A DNA stretch of 64,000 bases. Origin: Prolixibacteraceae bacterium (lineage in GTDB: Bacteria; Bacteroidota; Bacteroidia; Bacteroidales; Prolixibacteraceae). The stretch lies in the NCBI GenBank assembly GCA_023228025.1, contig JALOCD010000003.1, positions 1 through 64,000 of the forward strand, written 5' to 3'. Positions 20,001 through 26,711 of the stretch are shown here, in pieces; within the stretch, counting starts at the first letter, position 1; every line of letters starts with the position of its first letter. Below the pieces are notes generated by a model. The model did no database searches, was not told where the DNA came from, and was given only the letters and a program-made list of their open reading frames with translations. The position numbers and the translations under genes were made by a program.

Positions 20001-20533
20001 TTCGCTTCAATTGATACTGAGAATGTAAATTTTCCATCCATATCCGTGACAATTCCTGTCGTGGTTCCTTTCACGACAACACTTACGCCGACCAACGGAA
20101 ACCCTTTATTGTCCTTTACAGTTCCAGATATCTCCCTCTTATTAGGCTGTAGCTGAACCAATGGCAACTCGGCATTTGTCTTTTCCTTTAGAATAATCTG
20201 CCGGTCGTGTACCTCATAATCGACATTGCATTGGTCACAGATCGATTTGAGAACTTCTTCAAATTTGGCATCATGGAAATCGATAGTGATTGCTTGTGAG
20301 CCATTCAAAATGTAGTCCTTGTACAAAAAGATGTAGTCGGTTTTTTTCTCTATGCTCCCCAGGACATCCTGAATGTTCGCCTTGTTAAAGTGAAGCGAAA
20401 GTGTCACCTGGGAAAAGCTGTTGCCGAAAGAGGCCATGACCAGAAAGACCATAAGAAGGGTTAGTTTCATCTTTCTAATTCTTAATCGCATCTCATCCCC
20501 AAACGGGAACAAGATTTCTCGTTTTTTTTTCAT
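17066..20533 (-). CDS. SusC/RagA-family TonB-dependent transporter with STN signalling domain
   Basis: The protein has 1155 residues. A short basic extension (MKKKREILFPFGDEM) precedes the hydrophobic signal MKLTLLMVFLVMASFGNSFS near residue 23, so a later start is possible. The STN domain spans about residues 45-110 (SLHFNKANIQDVLGSIEKKT), then a carboxypeptidase-regulatory-like domain with ISGTVKDNKGFPLVGVSVVV, a plug with VVVIGYGIQK and an NGVIVITTKSG loop, and a barrel ending SYSVGLNVKF-like (here TYSVGLNVKF). It pairs with the SusD just downstream and, through STN, with the FecR upstream. It is only loosely related to the first SusC in the window, so the two systems probably import different fragments. 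Confidence 0.96.
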   Translation of the reverse strand: MKKKREILFPFGDEMRLRIRKMKLTLLMVFLVMASFGNSFSQVTLSLHFNKANIQDVLGSIEKKTDYIFLYKDYILNGSQAITIDFHDAKFEEVLKSICDQCNVDYEVHDRQIILKEKTNAELPLVQLQPNKREISGTVKDNKGFPLVGVSVVVKGTTTGIVTDMDGKFTFSVSIEAKILVFSFVGMKRQEVALTANPTVNLVMLEENVGMDDVVVIGYGIQKITKVSGAISTIKAADILKLNPVRVEEVLQGGASGVTIIGNGSPGSKPLALIRGIPSFTGTDPVVIVDGIPQTLTDLNAINPGDIESVNVLKDAATTAIYGVKGGNGVIVITTKSGGKNQKTQFGFNSYIGQQGVVKEIDMLNATEYATINNEGSLVSGGQKIFNDPASLGTGTNWQDQIFHKASVSSYNLTAKGGGDKMSYFISGGYLGQGGIVAGSDKSKFERYNATANLVFDLTPKLKLILNTSYAHTQRKTVPEGSFGAVIGNALNFDPTVSVYNTVPNTIGTYGFSNLITKQNVNPLAQIDATHNIYKEDKLYGKAELQYDMIKNLKVTSRLGYVKWESLGKIFNQLAFYGPAHEFSSLNADGTTKGTNHNSVNEDVSATFSYTFETFANYSYIFKEKHSFNAVAGISAAQLTGHRYYMTRQDIRDNSWEWADMIAATGTNSAANTNAIQVNKYKTLTRRNASYFGRLEYDYDAKYLASFSARRDGSMAFGKNNKFANFYAGSVGWVVTKEDFFKSDVINYLKIRGSYGTSGNEKVDPVLATVSIGGPNYEGGGTPNNNGYQFDGLLVSGATISSFANPFLRWEKQSQLDIGFDVTFLKNFSLTADYFDKKVDGLLFVSPIPFYAGTLPAISSNVGSTKSSGVDLTVTYHNSSTKDLKFNTSVSVTSAKNLVTSTNINGSAFLSGGGLVTPNYYLVTRYEKGYPPGYFYGWKTDGLFQNAAQIAASPTQNAVPGDIKYVDVSGPKGIPDGKIDAYDRTKIGNPYPKFTLGWNLGFEYKDFDLSVFTYASVGNDIFMGGYTRGFVYDNMPVSVLNRWTGEGSTNDARNPRYTFKDNNENTRPSDRFIVNGTFAKIKNLEVGYTLPSPLLKKIGVSQLRLYLQAKNLHTFTKYPGFDPEISDGSNILNTGVDLGLYPQSRTYSVGLNVKF

Positions 20534-20612
20534 AACTTTGAACCGTTAAATGATACACTAATAAAGTTTAACACACACGAAACCGGGAGGTGCTGGAACA
20601 CCAACCGGTTTT

Positions 20613-21803
20613 TTATTTTAAAATTTCGTAGACATTGTCTCCTTTTTTTACTATTTTCACTGATGCCGCACTGGCTATACGTTCACAAATCTCCTCTTTA
20701 TCCTCTTTTAATTCCAACTTCCCGGAGATGCGCAGACCACCTAACATTGGGTCAATATACTTAAAACGAATGTTGTAATAGCGTTCGAGCCGCTTGGTAA
20801 TACGACTCAGATCGGTACTTTCAAATTTCAACAATCCTGTTGTCCATAAAATGTAATTGTCAATCTCAACCTTTTTTATATTGGTCTCTTTTGTAGTCCG
20901 GTCGAAGGATGCCAACTGGTTGGGCTCAAGTTCTGTGGCTTTCTCGAACAATCCTGCATTGTTCTGTTTCATACTCACTTTGCCTTCTGCCAAAACGGTT
21001 TCAACTACATTGTCGGTCTGATACGCCGATACATTGAACCTAGTACCCAGCACCTTTATCCTCAAATCGTCGACCTGAACAATGAATGGATGGCTTTTAT
21101 CGTGTTTTACGTCAAAAAAGGCTTCTCCGATCAGAAACACCTCCCGTGTCGTTCCGGTGAAATTTTCTGGGTAAACCAAACGGCTACCAGCATTGAGGAA
21201 GACTTTTGTCCCATCAGGCAACAGTACTTCTGATGTTTTGCCATAAGGGATAATCAACTGGTTCATCGCAAAAGCCGAGGCGGGTTTTGATTGTGCTACG
21301 CTGATGGTATCGTTGTTGACCACGAGTTTCCCGTTGGCCTGATATTGAAGGACCGATTTATCATCCTTCAGCAAGATATTTTCTCCGTTAGCACGGATTA
21401 GTTTGGCGGAATTTTCGGGTACTGGTTCTGCCAGTGTTTGTGCCTGGAATTGCGGATTAAATTGGTTCTGTTTGTAGAACAGCAGTGCCCCTATAGAGAA
21501 GAACAAAAAAGCTACAGCGGCATATCTCAAAAACCCATTTACCAGTCGCCTGGATCTTCCGGTACGCTGTTTTTCTTCTACCTGTTTTAATACTCTCGAA
21601 AATAAAAGGATTTTTTCTTCTTCGGTCAGCTTTTTGTTGGCGGTCCGGAACTTCATAAGCACTTTTCTGGCCAGTTGGATATTCCTTTTTTCCTCCGGAT
21701 GGTCTGTTTCGAACTGATTCCACCATGTTTCCAGTTCAGTATCGGGTTGAAATACCCAAATGATGAAGTTTTTATTTTCAATGTATTTGCTCAGTTGTTC
21801 CAT
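20613..21803 (-). CDS. FecR-family anti-sigma factor
   Basis: The protein has 396 residues with a cytoplasmic N-terminus, a membrane helix at about residues 92-110 (LRYAAVAFLFFSIGALLFY), and a periplasmic FecR domain showing LIIPYGKTSEVLLPDGTKVF, EVFLIGEAFFDVKHD and VLGTRFNVSAY. The C-terminal DUF4974-like part has RLERYYNIRFKY. It controls the ECF sigma factor encoded 58 bp upstream and senses the SusC encoded 79 bp downstream. The arrangement duplicates that at 4910-6910, but the sequences differ clearly, so this is not a recent tandem copy. Confidence 0.94.
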   Translation of the reverse strand: MEQLSKYIENKNFIIWVFQPDTELETWWNQFETDHPEEKRNIQLARKVLMKFRTANKKLTEEEKILLFSRVLKQVEEKQRTGRSRRLVNGFLRYAAVAFLFFSIGALLFYKQNQFNPQFQAQTLAEPVPENSAKLIRANGENILLKDDKSVLQYQANGKLVVNNDTISVAQSKPASAFAMNQLIIPYGKTSEVLLPDGTKVFLNAGSRLVYPENFTGTTREVFLIGEAFFDVKHDKSHPFIVQVDDLRIKVLGTRFNVSAYQTDNVVETVLAEGKVSMKQNNAGLFEKATELEPNQLASFDRTTKETNIKKVEIDNYILWTTGLLKFESTDLSRITKRLERYYNIRFKYIDPMLGGLRISGKLELKEDKEEICERIASAASVKIVKKGDNVYEILK

Positions 21804-21861
21804 GCCTAGTTAGTTGTTATACTACTAAAGGCAAATTACCATTTAAACATGGACAGTTTTT

Positions 21862-22467
21862 TTAGCCTTTTTTCACAAAAAGGCTAAAAAAAATTGGAAT
21901 CGGGTTATTACCAATAATTTCGCGAACTGTTTTCAATGCGCGATGAACCTGTTTTCGAACAGATTCAATGGTGATATCCAATATTCCGGCAATTTCACTG
22001 TATTCGAGCGATTCATTGAAACGCAGGTAGACGGCTTCCTTTTGTTTGGCAGGGAGTTGGTTGAGAGCATTCATTACTTTCCGGTTGATCTCCTCATCTT
22101 TTTCCTGTTCAATAATTTGAAATTCGATGCTGTATTGAGGTTCAAAATCAACAGAATTTTTGAATCCTCGGATGAAGGTCCTTTCAGCCTGCAATTTTCT
22201 AATCAGATTTCGTTTCAACGCCAGCAATAGGTAAAACTTAAGGTTTTCGGGAGCGATCTTTAATTTATCACGTTTCAAATAAAGTTCGAGAAAGAGCTCC
22301 TGCAACGCATCTTTAACGGCCGCATCATCTTTACAAAGATTTGTGCCATAATGGTAAAGCGTGTCGATATGCAGGTTGTACAACATAGCAAACGACTCCT
22401 GGTCGCCCGATCGAAAGCGGTTCCAGACTTCCATCCAATAATTTTTATCTTTGATTTCGTTTTTCAC
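21862..22467 (-). CDS. ECF RNA polymerase sigma factor (FecI-like, Bacteroidetes expansion type)
   Basis: The protein has 201 residues. Region 2 reads SFAMLYNLHIDTLYHYGTNL with DALQELFLELYLKRDKL, and region 4 reads LNQLPAKQKEAVYLRFNESL followed by EYSEIAGILDITIESVRKQV. It is first in the second sigma-FecR-SusC-SusD unit. A TATCTTTG -7 element lies 36 bp upstream of its start and a 9-bp-armed inverted repeat lies just beyond that. Start at the ATG 22467 is supported by that promoter position. Expected role is activation of the downstream uptake genes when the inducing glycan fragment is bound. Confidence 0.93.
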   Translation of the reverse strand: MKNEIKDKNYWMEVWNRFRSGDQESFAMLYNLHIDTLYHYGTNLCKDDAAVKDALQELFLELYLKRDKLKIAPENLKFYLLLALKRNLIRKLQAERTFIRGFKNSVDFEPQYSIEFQIIEQEKDEEINRKVMNALNQLPAKQKEAVYLRFNESLEYSEIAGILDITIESVRKQVHRALKTVREIIGNNPIPIFFSLFVKKG

Positions 22468-22502
22468 AAGTCAGTTCAGAATGAAAACAGGAATAACAAT
22501 CG

Positions 22503-22510
22503 CAAAGATA
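22503..22510 (-). promoter_or_regulatory. Putative -7 promoter element of the second ECF sigma gene
   Basis: The minus strand reads TATCTTTG, matching TAnnTTTG. It would start transcription near 22496, about 30 bp before the ATG at 22467. No TTG is seen at normal -33 spacing; the inverted repeat at 22515-22542 occupies that region. Confidence 0.55.
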
Positions 22511-22514
22511 ATTT

Positions 22515-22542
22515 AAAGTTAAGAATTTAAATCCTTAACTTT
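22515..22542. promoter_or_regulatory. Palindromic site overlapping the -33 region of the sigma promoter
   Basis: AAAGTTAAG (22515-22523) and CTTAACTTT (22534-22542) are perfect inverted arms, and the centre (AATTTAAAT) is itself nearly palindromic. Its place just upstream of the -7 element suggests an operator. A hairpin in a transcript is an alternative. Confidence 0.4.
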
Positions 22543-22770
22543 ACTTGGGAACCATCCCGACAATTGCACATAACAATGAGATTGAAGCAATACAATTCAA
22601 GTGGGAGAGCCACAAACAAAACCATCATGAACATCAGAATCTAAAGTTCGGATTATAATGTTGTAAAAGAGTTGATAGAGGCGGGTAATGCTCCGCAGCA
22701 ATACCGGAAAGAGAATTAATCATCATATGAATCAAGGTAATTTTTCAATTATGTAAATATTTCCTATAAA
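22543..22770. other. Gene-free spacer between divergent units
   Basis: No convincing gene is seen between the sigma promoter and the trp promoter. One short open stretch near 22660-22720 (reading VVKELIEAGNAPQQYRKEN) looks weakly protein-like but has no start or family match I recognise; it may be a gene remnant. Confidence 0.4.
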
Positions 22771-22773
22771 CCA

Positions 22774-22804
22774 TTTTGATATTTAAAATAGTTCTCTATT
22801 TTTG
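22774..22804 (+). promoter_or_regulatory. Promoter of the trp leader and trpB2
   Basis: A TTTTG at 22774-22778 (-33) and TATTTTTG at 22797-22804 (-7, TAnnTTTG) are 18 bp apart, close to the Bacteroidota consensus spacing of about 19. Transcription would start near 22811, about 16 nt before the leader-peptide ATG. Confidence 0.65.
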
Positions 22805-22826
22805 CTAATAATTTAATATCAAAACA

Positions 22827-22892
22827 ATGATTACACTTACAAATTACAGGGGCTCGAACTGGCTTTGGCACGACTTTATCCAAGATGCGTAA
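22827..22892 (+). CDS. Tryptophan-rich leader peptide (21 residues)
   Basis: A 21-codon frame begins at ATG 22827 and ends with TAA at 22890-22892. The peptide is MITLTNYRGSN followed by WLWHDFIQDA. Two tryptophan codons (22860-22862 and 22866-22868) stand two codons apart in mid-peptide; Trp is rare, so this is a strong signal. The frame sits between a good promoter and a terminator hairpin ahead of a tryptophan synthase beta chain. It fits the role of a sensing leader peptide: ribosomes stall at the Trp codons when charged tRNA-Trp is scarce. The peptide itself probably has no other function. Confidence 0.8.
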   Translation: MITLTNYRGSNWLWHDFIQDA

Positions 22893-22954
22893 GCGGTATG
22901 CCTGTAATTAAACCATAAAAGGGGATATGTCTGTTTACGAGGCATCTCCCCTTT
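22842..22954 (+). promoter_or_regulatory. Tryptophan transcription attenuator (alternative RNA hairpins)
   Basis: Four pairing segments are visible. Segment 1 (AATTACAGG, 22842-22850) pairs perfectly with segment 2 (CCTGTAATT, 22901-22909) around the leader Trp codons. Segment 2 can instead pair with segment 3: ATGCCT and GTAA (22898-22907) with TTAC (22935-22938) and AGGCAT (22940-22945). That antiterminator encloses the 5' arm of the terminator hairpin, so the two cannot nest together. Stalling at Trp codons would cover segment 1, free segment 2 and allow read-through. Reaching the stop codon at 22892 would cover segment 2 and let the terminator form. This is the classical enterobacterial logic; the mechanism here is inferred from sequence. 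Confidence 0.75.
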
Positions 22955-22968
22955 CCTTTTTTAAATTT
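22918..22968 (+). terminator. Attenuator terminator hairpin before trpB2
   Basis: AAAGGGGA (22918-22925) pairs with TCCCCTTT (22947-22954), extended across one mismatch by ATG/CAT (22927-22929 with 22943-22945). A CC-TTTTTT-AAATTTT tail follows. It lies 22 bp before the trpB2 ATG. Confidence 0.82.
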
Positions 22969-22990
22969 TCCATCCAATAAATTCGAAAAC

Positions 22991-24352
22991 ATGCAAAAGA
23001 AAATCTATCTCGACGAATCGGAAATGCCCAAACAATGGTACAATCTGGCAGCCGATCTATCCATGTTGCCCCCGCTGGGGCCCGACGGAAAACCTATATC
23101 GGCCGAAATGCTTGCGCCGGTATTTCCAATGAACCTGATCGAACAGGAGGTCAGTACTGAACGCTGGATCAGCATCCCTGAAGAGGTACAGGATATGCTG
23201 AAAATTTGGAGACCAAGTCCGCTGATCCGTGCATTTGAATTGGAAAAGGCGCTTGGCACACCTGCAAAGATTTTTTACAAAAACGAGAGTGTCTCCCCTG
23301 CCGGGAGCCACAAGCCCAATACCGCAGTTCCGCAGGCATGGTATAACAAACAATTCGGTATCAAACGAATGACCACAGAGACTGGCGCCGGACAATGGGG
23401 CAGCGCCCTCTCCTTTGCCTGCGCACTGATTGGCGGCATCGAATGTAAAGTCTTCATGGTAAAGGTCAGCTACGAACAAAAGCCATTCCGTCAGATCCTA
23501 ATGAACACCTGGGGTGGTAAATGCGTGGCAAGTCCGAGTACTGAAACTGCGGCAGGACGTGCTGTCCTCGAACAATTTCCGGATACTCCGGGAAGTTTAG
23601 GCATTGCCATATCGGAAGCCATCGAGGCCGCGGTGACAGACCCAACAGGACAGACCCGATACGGATTGGGTTCCGTTTTAAATCATGTCATGCTGCACCA
23701 AACAATCATCGGACTGGAAGCTAAAAAACAACTCGCAAAAGTTGGAATTAAAAAACCTGACATCGTCATTGGTTGCTGCGGTGGAGGAAGCAACTTCGCC
23801 GGACTTGCTTTCCCATTTATTCAGGACAAAATCAATGGCGCCGACATTGAAATAATCGGAGCTGAGCCTTACTCGTGCCCTACTTTGACGAAAGGAACCT
23901 TCATGTACGACCATGGCGATCTTGCCAAAATGACCCCTCTCTTGCCGATGTACAGTTTAGGCCACAATTTTATCCCGGCCCCTATCCATGCCGGAGGACT
24001 TCGTTACCATGGGATGTCGCCACTGGTAAGTGCAGCAGTCAGGGCTGGATATGTCACGCCGATCGCCATTCATCAGTCTGAATGTTTTGAAGCCGGAATG
24101 CTTTTCGCTAAAACCGAAGGAATTGTGCCTGCCCCCGAAACGACCCATGCCATTGCCACTACCATCCGTGAAGCAAAAAAAGCGAAAGAGGAGGGTAAAG
24201 AAAAAGTTATTATTTTCAACCTTTCCGGTCACGGAATGATGGACCTTCTCGGTTACGACAAATATATGCGCGGCCAACTGTCCGACTACGAACTCTCTGA
24301 TCAGGAGATCAGTGAGAACCTGCACCAGATGGACGGGTACCCGAAACCGTAA
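22991..24352 (+). CDS. trpB2: Tryptophan synthase beta chain, TrpB2 type (TrpB-like PLP enzyme)
   Basis: The protein has 453 residues, longer than classical TrpB (about 400) and right for TrpB2. The PLP lysine lies in GSHKPNTA, and the glycine-rich phosphate-binding loop is [15 protein letters not shown]. It would make L-tryptophan from indole and L-serine. TrpB2 proteins lack strong coupling to TrpA and their role in vivo has been debated for some species. Here a tryptophan attenuator directly upstream argues for a biosynthetic or salvage role. No trpA or other trp gene is next to it. It is a single-gene plus-strand unit, convergent with the adenine deaminase gene, with a shared terminator region between them. 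Confidence 0.93.
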   Translation: MQKKIYLDESEMPKQWYNLAADLSMLPPLGPDGKPISAEMLAPVFPMNLIEQEVSTERWISIPEEVQDMLKIWRPSPLIRAFELEKALGTPAKIFYKNESVSPAGSHKPNTAVPQAWYNKQFGIKRMTTETGAGQWGSALSFACALIGGIECKVFMVKVSYEQKPFRQILMNTWGGKCVASPSTETAAGRAVLEQFPDTPGSLGIAISEAIEAAVTDPTGQTRYGLGSVLNHVMLHQTIIGLEAKKQLAKVGIKKPDIVIGCCGGGSNFAGLAFPFIQDKINGADIEIIGAEPYSCPTLTKGTFMYDHGDLAKMTPLLPMYSLGHNFIPAPIHAGGLRYHGMSPLVSAAVRAGYVTPIAIHQSECFEAGMLFAKTEGIVPAPETTHAIATTIREAKKAKEEGKEKVIIFNLSGHGMMDLLGYDKYMRGQLSDYELSDQEISENLHQMDGYPKP

Positions 24353-24368
24353 ACTGGATTATAGTAAA

Positions 24369-24474
24369 AACTTTTCCAAAGTTGATACTTACAACCAATA
24401 CTTGAGAACTTTTCCAAAGTTGATACAAACGATCAATGTTTGTACGTAAGATTCAACTTTGGAAAAGTTTTTAA
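24369..24474. terminator. Bidirectional terminator with a duplicated left arm
   Basis: The 20-bp sequence AACTTTTCCAAAGTTGATAC occurs at 24369-24388 and again at 24407-24426. One inverted partner, AACTTTGGAAAAGTT, lies at 24455-24469 and is followed by a T run. Within the second copy, TACAAAC and GTTTGTA form an inner stem. Either left arm can pair with the single right arm. The element sits between convergent trpB2 and the adenine deaminase gene and can end transcripts from both sides. Confidence 0.8.
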
Positions 24475-24476
24475 AT

Positions 24477-25490
24477 TTATTCCACTCCAGCAACTTCTTC
24501 TACCTTTTTAAGGAAAGTTCTTTTCTCTCCATCCGTGATAAAGGATGCTTCGAACGAGTTTTTGACAAGTTGAACAATCTCTTCTCTCGACAGTTGAAGT
24601 GCATCCGCTACCGCGATATAGTTGTCATTGAGGTACCCGCCAAAATAGGCAGGATCGTCTGAATTGACCGTCACTTTAATTCCCCTTTCCATCATCTCTT
24701 TCAATGGATGTTCTTCCATCTTTCGAATCACCTTCAGTTTCAGATTGGAAAGCGGACAGGAGGTCAGCGGAATTTCATAAATGCCAAGCACATCGACCAG
24801 GTCCGGATCTTCCAACGCACTGGTTCCATGATCGATACGGGATGCCTTCAGCAGATCCAGCGCCGCCCATATGTTTTCGGGAGGACCCTCTTCCCCTGCA
24901 TGAACAACGGTTAAAAATCCCATCTCCTGGGCCATTTCAAAAAGATTGGCGAACAAATCCGGTGGATAGTTTCTTTCAGAGGAATCCAGGCCAACAGCAG
25001 TAATCCATCCTTGAAAAGGTGTAGCCTCAGCCAACGTCTTGAATCCGTCCTCTTCAGTCAGGTGTCTTAGAAAAGATAGAATCAATTTGAAGGAAATCCC
25101 GAGTTTCTCATAACCATCTGTCAACGCGCGGTAGATGCCTCCGATCACTGCGCTGAACGGAACCCCGCGCGAAGTGTGTGACTGGGGATCGAACATCACC
25201 TCCGTGTGTACAACATTGTTCTCTTTGGCTTTCAGCAGATAGGCCCAGGTAAGGTCATAAAAATCCTGTTCCCGCAAAAGCACACTGCTTCCGGCATAAT
25301 AAATATCCAGAAAATCCTGTAAATCATCGAACTGGTAGGCATTTCGCAAGGCTTCAACCGAGTCGTACTTTAATTCAACGCTATTGCGCTCAGCCAATTT
25401 GAAAATGAGTTCAGGCTCAAGCGTACCTTCGATGTGAAGATGCAACTCAGCTTTGGGAAGGGAACAGATAAACCGGTGAAGATCTGTCAT
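24477..25490 (-). CDS. Adenine deaminase, adenosine/AMP deaminase superfamily
   Basis: The protein has 337 residues. Metal ligands His17 and His19 lie in ELHLHIEG, the third His in VVHAGEEGPPE, and the catalytic Asp pair in VNSDDPAYFGGY. The overall sequence follows the bacterial and fungal adenine deaminase branch rather than true adenosine deaminase: GTLEPELIFKLAERN, YYAGSSVLLREQDFYDLTWAY, DPQSHTSRGVPF and SFLRHLTEE all match that branch. The likely reaction is adenine plus water to hypoxanthine plus ammonia, in purine salvage. It starts 5 bp downstream of the rubrerythrin stop, so both share one transcript. Automatic annotation would often call it adenosine deaminase; that remains possible. 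Confidence 0.85.
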   Translation of the reverse strand: MTDLHRFICSLPKAELHLHIEGTLEPELIFKLAERNSVELKYDSVEALRNAYQFDDLQDFLDIYYAGSSVLLREQDFYDLTWAYLLKAKENNVVHTEVMFDPQSHTSRGVPFSAVIGGIYRALTDGYEKLGISFKLILSFLRHLTEEDGFKTLAEATPFQGWITAVGLDSSERNYPPDLFANLFEMAQEMGFLTVVHAGEEGPPENIWAALDLLKASRIDHGTSALEDPDLVDVLGIYEIPLTSCPLSNLKLKVIRKMEEHPLKEMMERGIKVTVNSDDPAYFGGYLNDNYIAVADALQLSREEIVQLVKNSFEASFITDGEKRTFLKKVEEVAGVE

Positions 25491-25495
25491 ACCGA

Positions 25496-26071
25496 TTAAT
25501 AGTTTTTCCCCTGAATTTCAAAGTAAGCCTGGGGATGTTCACATACAGGACAAATCTGAGGTGCGCTAAGCCCTTCATGCAAATATCCGCAGACGAGGCA
25601 TTTCCATACGACTTTTTCCCCCCGTTTGAATACCATTCCAGATTCAAGATTGTCAAACAAAGTTCTGTATCGTTCTTCATGGGCCTTTTCTACTTTCGAA
25701 ATCATTTTAAAAATGGCCGCTACCGCCTTGAAACCCTCCTCTTCAGCAATCGCTGCGAATCCGGGATAGAGATCGGTCCACTCCTCGTTCTCCCCATCGG
25801 CAGCTGCCTTCAGGTTGTCAAGCGTTGATCCGATAATCCCGGCAGGATAGGAAGCCGTAATTTCAACCATTCCACCTTCAAGAAATTTAAAAAACTGTTT
25901 TGCATGTGACCGCTCATTCGTGGAAGTCTCTTCAAAGATAGCGGCGATCTGTTCGAGACCCTCTTTTCTTGCCTGTTTGGCAAAATAGTCATAGCGCATT
26001 CTGGCCTGGGATTCTCCGGCAAATGCTTTCAAGAGGTTTTGTTCTGTTTTTGAACCTTTTATTGTTTCCAT
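25496..26071 (-). CDS. Rubrerythrin
   Basis: The protein has 191 residues. The N-terminal ferritin-like four-helix domain carries the diiron ligand motifs [30 protein letters not shown] and [11 protein letters not shown]. The C-terminal rubredoxin domain has two CxxC pairs, KCLVCGY and ICPVCEHP. Rubrerythrin reduces hydrogen peroxide in the cytoplasm of anaerobes and microaerophiles, which suggests an anaerobic or oxygen-limited lifestyle. It is transcribed first in a two-gene operon with the adenine deaminase gene, and a TATTTTTG -7 element lies just upstream. Confidence 0.96.
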   Translation of the reverse strand: METIKGSKTEQNLLKAFAGESQARMRYDYFAKQARKEGLEQIAAIFEETSTNERSHAKQFFKFLEGGMVEITASYPAGIIGSTLDNLKAAADGENEEWTDLYPGFAAIAEEEGFKAVAAIFKMISKVEKAHEERYRTLFDNLESGMVFKRGEKVVWKCLVCGYLHEGLSAPQICPVCEHPQAYFEIQGKNY

Positions 26072-26096
26072 GGCAGAGATCTAAAGTTTTATTGTA

Positions 26097-26104
26097 CAAA
26101 AATA
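26097..26104 (-). promoter_or_regulatory. Putative -7 promoter element of the rubrerythrin operon
   Basis: The minus strand reads TATTTTTG, an exact TAnnTTTG match, about 26 bp before the rubrerythrin ATG. A TTG occurs only at 14-bp spacing upstream, so the -33 element is weak or absent. Confidence 0.5.
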
Positions 26105-26252
26105 GAGCAATCAGAATACAATCTGATATACGCTAAAGTTAAAAATTTAATCTGTTTGGACAAAAGATGAGTAGGTTATTCAACGATGGCAGATTCACCC
26201 ATACAAAAAGACATTGAACCAAATATTTTGTATTTTTACAAAAAAAGCAAAT

Positions 26253-26480
26253 ATGACTTTTGAAAAAACATACGATATTCAAAAAAATAATCAACTTATA
26301 ATTAATCTGCCTGAAAGATTCAAGTCAAAAAAAATGGTTAGAGTAATTATTGAGGATATTGATGAGATTAGAGAGGAGAAAATCGCAATGCTAAAAAAAG
26401 CATCGTCAGATCCACTTTTCCTTTCTGATATTGTTGAAACTGTCTCCGACTTTGAGAACTCTGATAATGAACTATTGTGA
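26253..26480 (+). CDS. Small antitoxin-like protein, unknown function
   Basis: From the ATG at 26253 the product has 75 residues (MTFEKTYDIQKNNQLIINLP...). A TTG 13 codons upstream could extend it but the ATG is preferred. It has a beta-rich N-terminus (NQLIINLPERF, MVRVIIEDID) and an acidic helical C-terminus (IAMLKKASSDPLFLSDIVET), a layout common in type II antitoxins. The stop codon overlaps the next frame, as in toxin-antitoxin pairs, and that frame looks broken. I do not recognise the family. It stands alone on the plus strand between minus-strand genes, and its A/T-rich composition differs from its neighbours, which hints at transfer. Confidence 0.55.
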   Translation: MTFEKTYDIQKNNQLIINLPERFKSKKMVRVIIEDIDEIREEKIAMLKKASSDPLFLSDIVETVSDFENSDNELL

Positions 26481-26615
26481 AGATTTATGTCACCAGATTC
26501 GTACGATTGATAAAAAAGATTATCAAAAAAATACGGCCAGATATCATCAAAAGTAATAAAGGAAGAAGTAATAGAAGCTATTTGCTTCCAGCTTGGCATC
26601 AATAAAGAATATTAG
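26467..26615 (+). pseudogene. Short partner frame disrupted at an A7 run, possible toxin remnant
   Basis: An ATG at 26467 overlaps the end of the upstream small gene and reads MNYCEDLCHQIRTIDKKDYQ up to a run of seven A (26525-26531). Continuing in the same frame soon meets a stop. Adding one A restores a protein-like frame (KYGQISSKVIKEE, VIEAICFQLGINKEY) that ends at TAG 26613-26615, about 49 residues in all. Either one base was lost, or frameshifting occurs at the A run, or the assembly has an error. The product would be short even when restored. No family is recognised. Confidence 0.4.
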
Positions 26616-26711
26616 ATTTAATCCTGATCTCTCTCACTATCAATCTGCATTCTTCTTTAAACAACTCACTGATGGGTTTTTATCACTTTAAGAAAGCTTC
26701 AAATACTAACA

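Noticed and set aside
22660..22720. Possible small gene before the trp promoter
   Set aside because: No start codon in context and stops on either side; at best a remnant.
24369..24426. Two 20-bp direct repeats as a CRISPR or attachment site
   Set aside because: Only two copies, and both pair with a downstream inverted arm; a terminator explains them.
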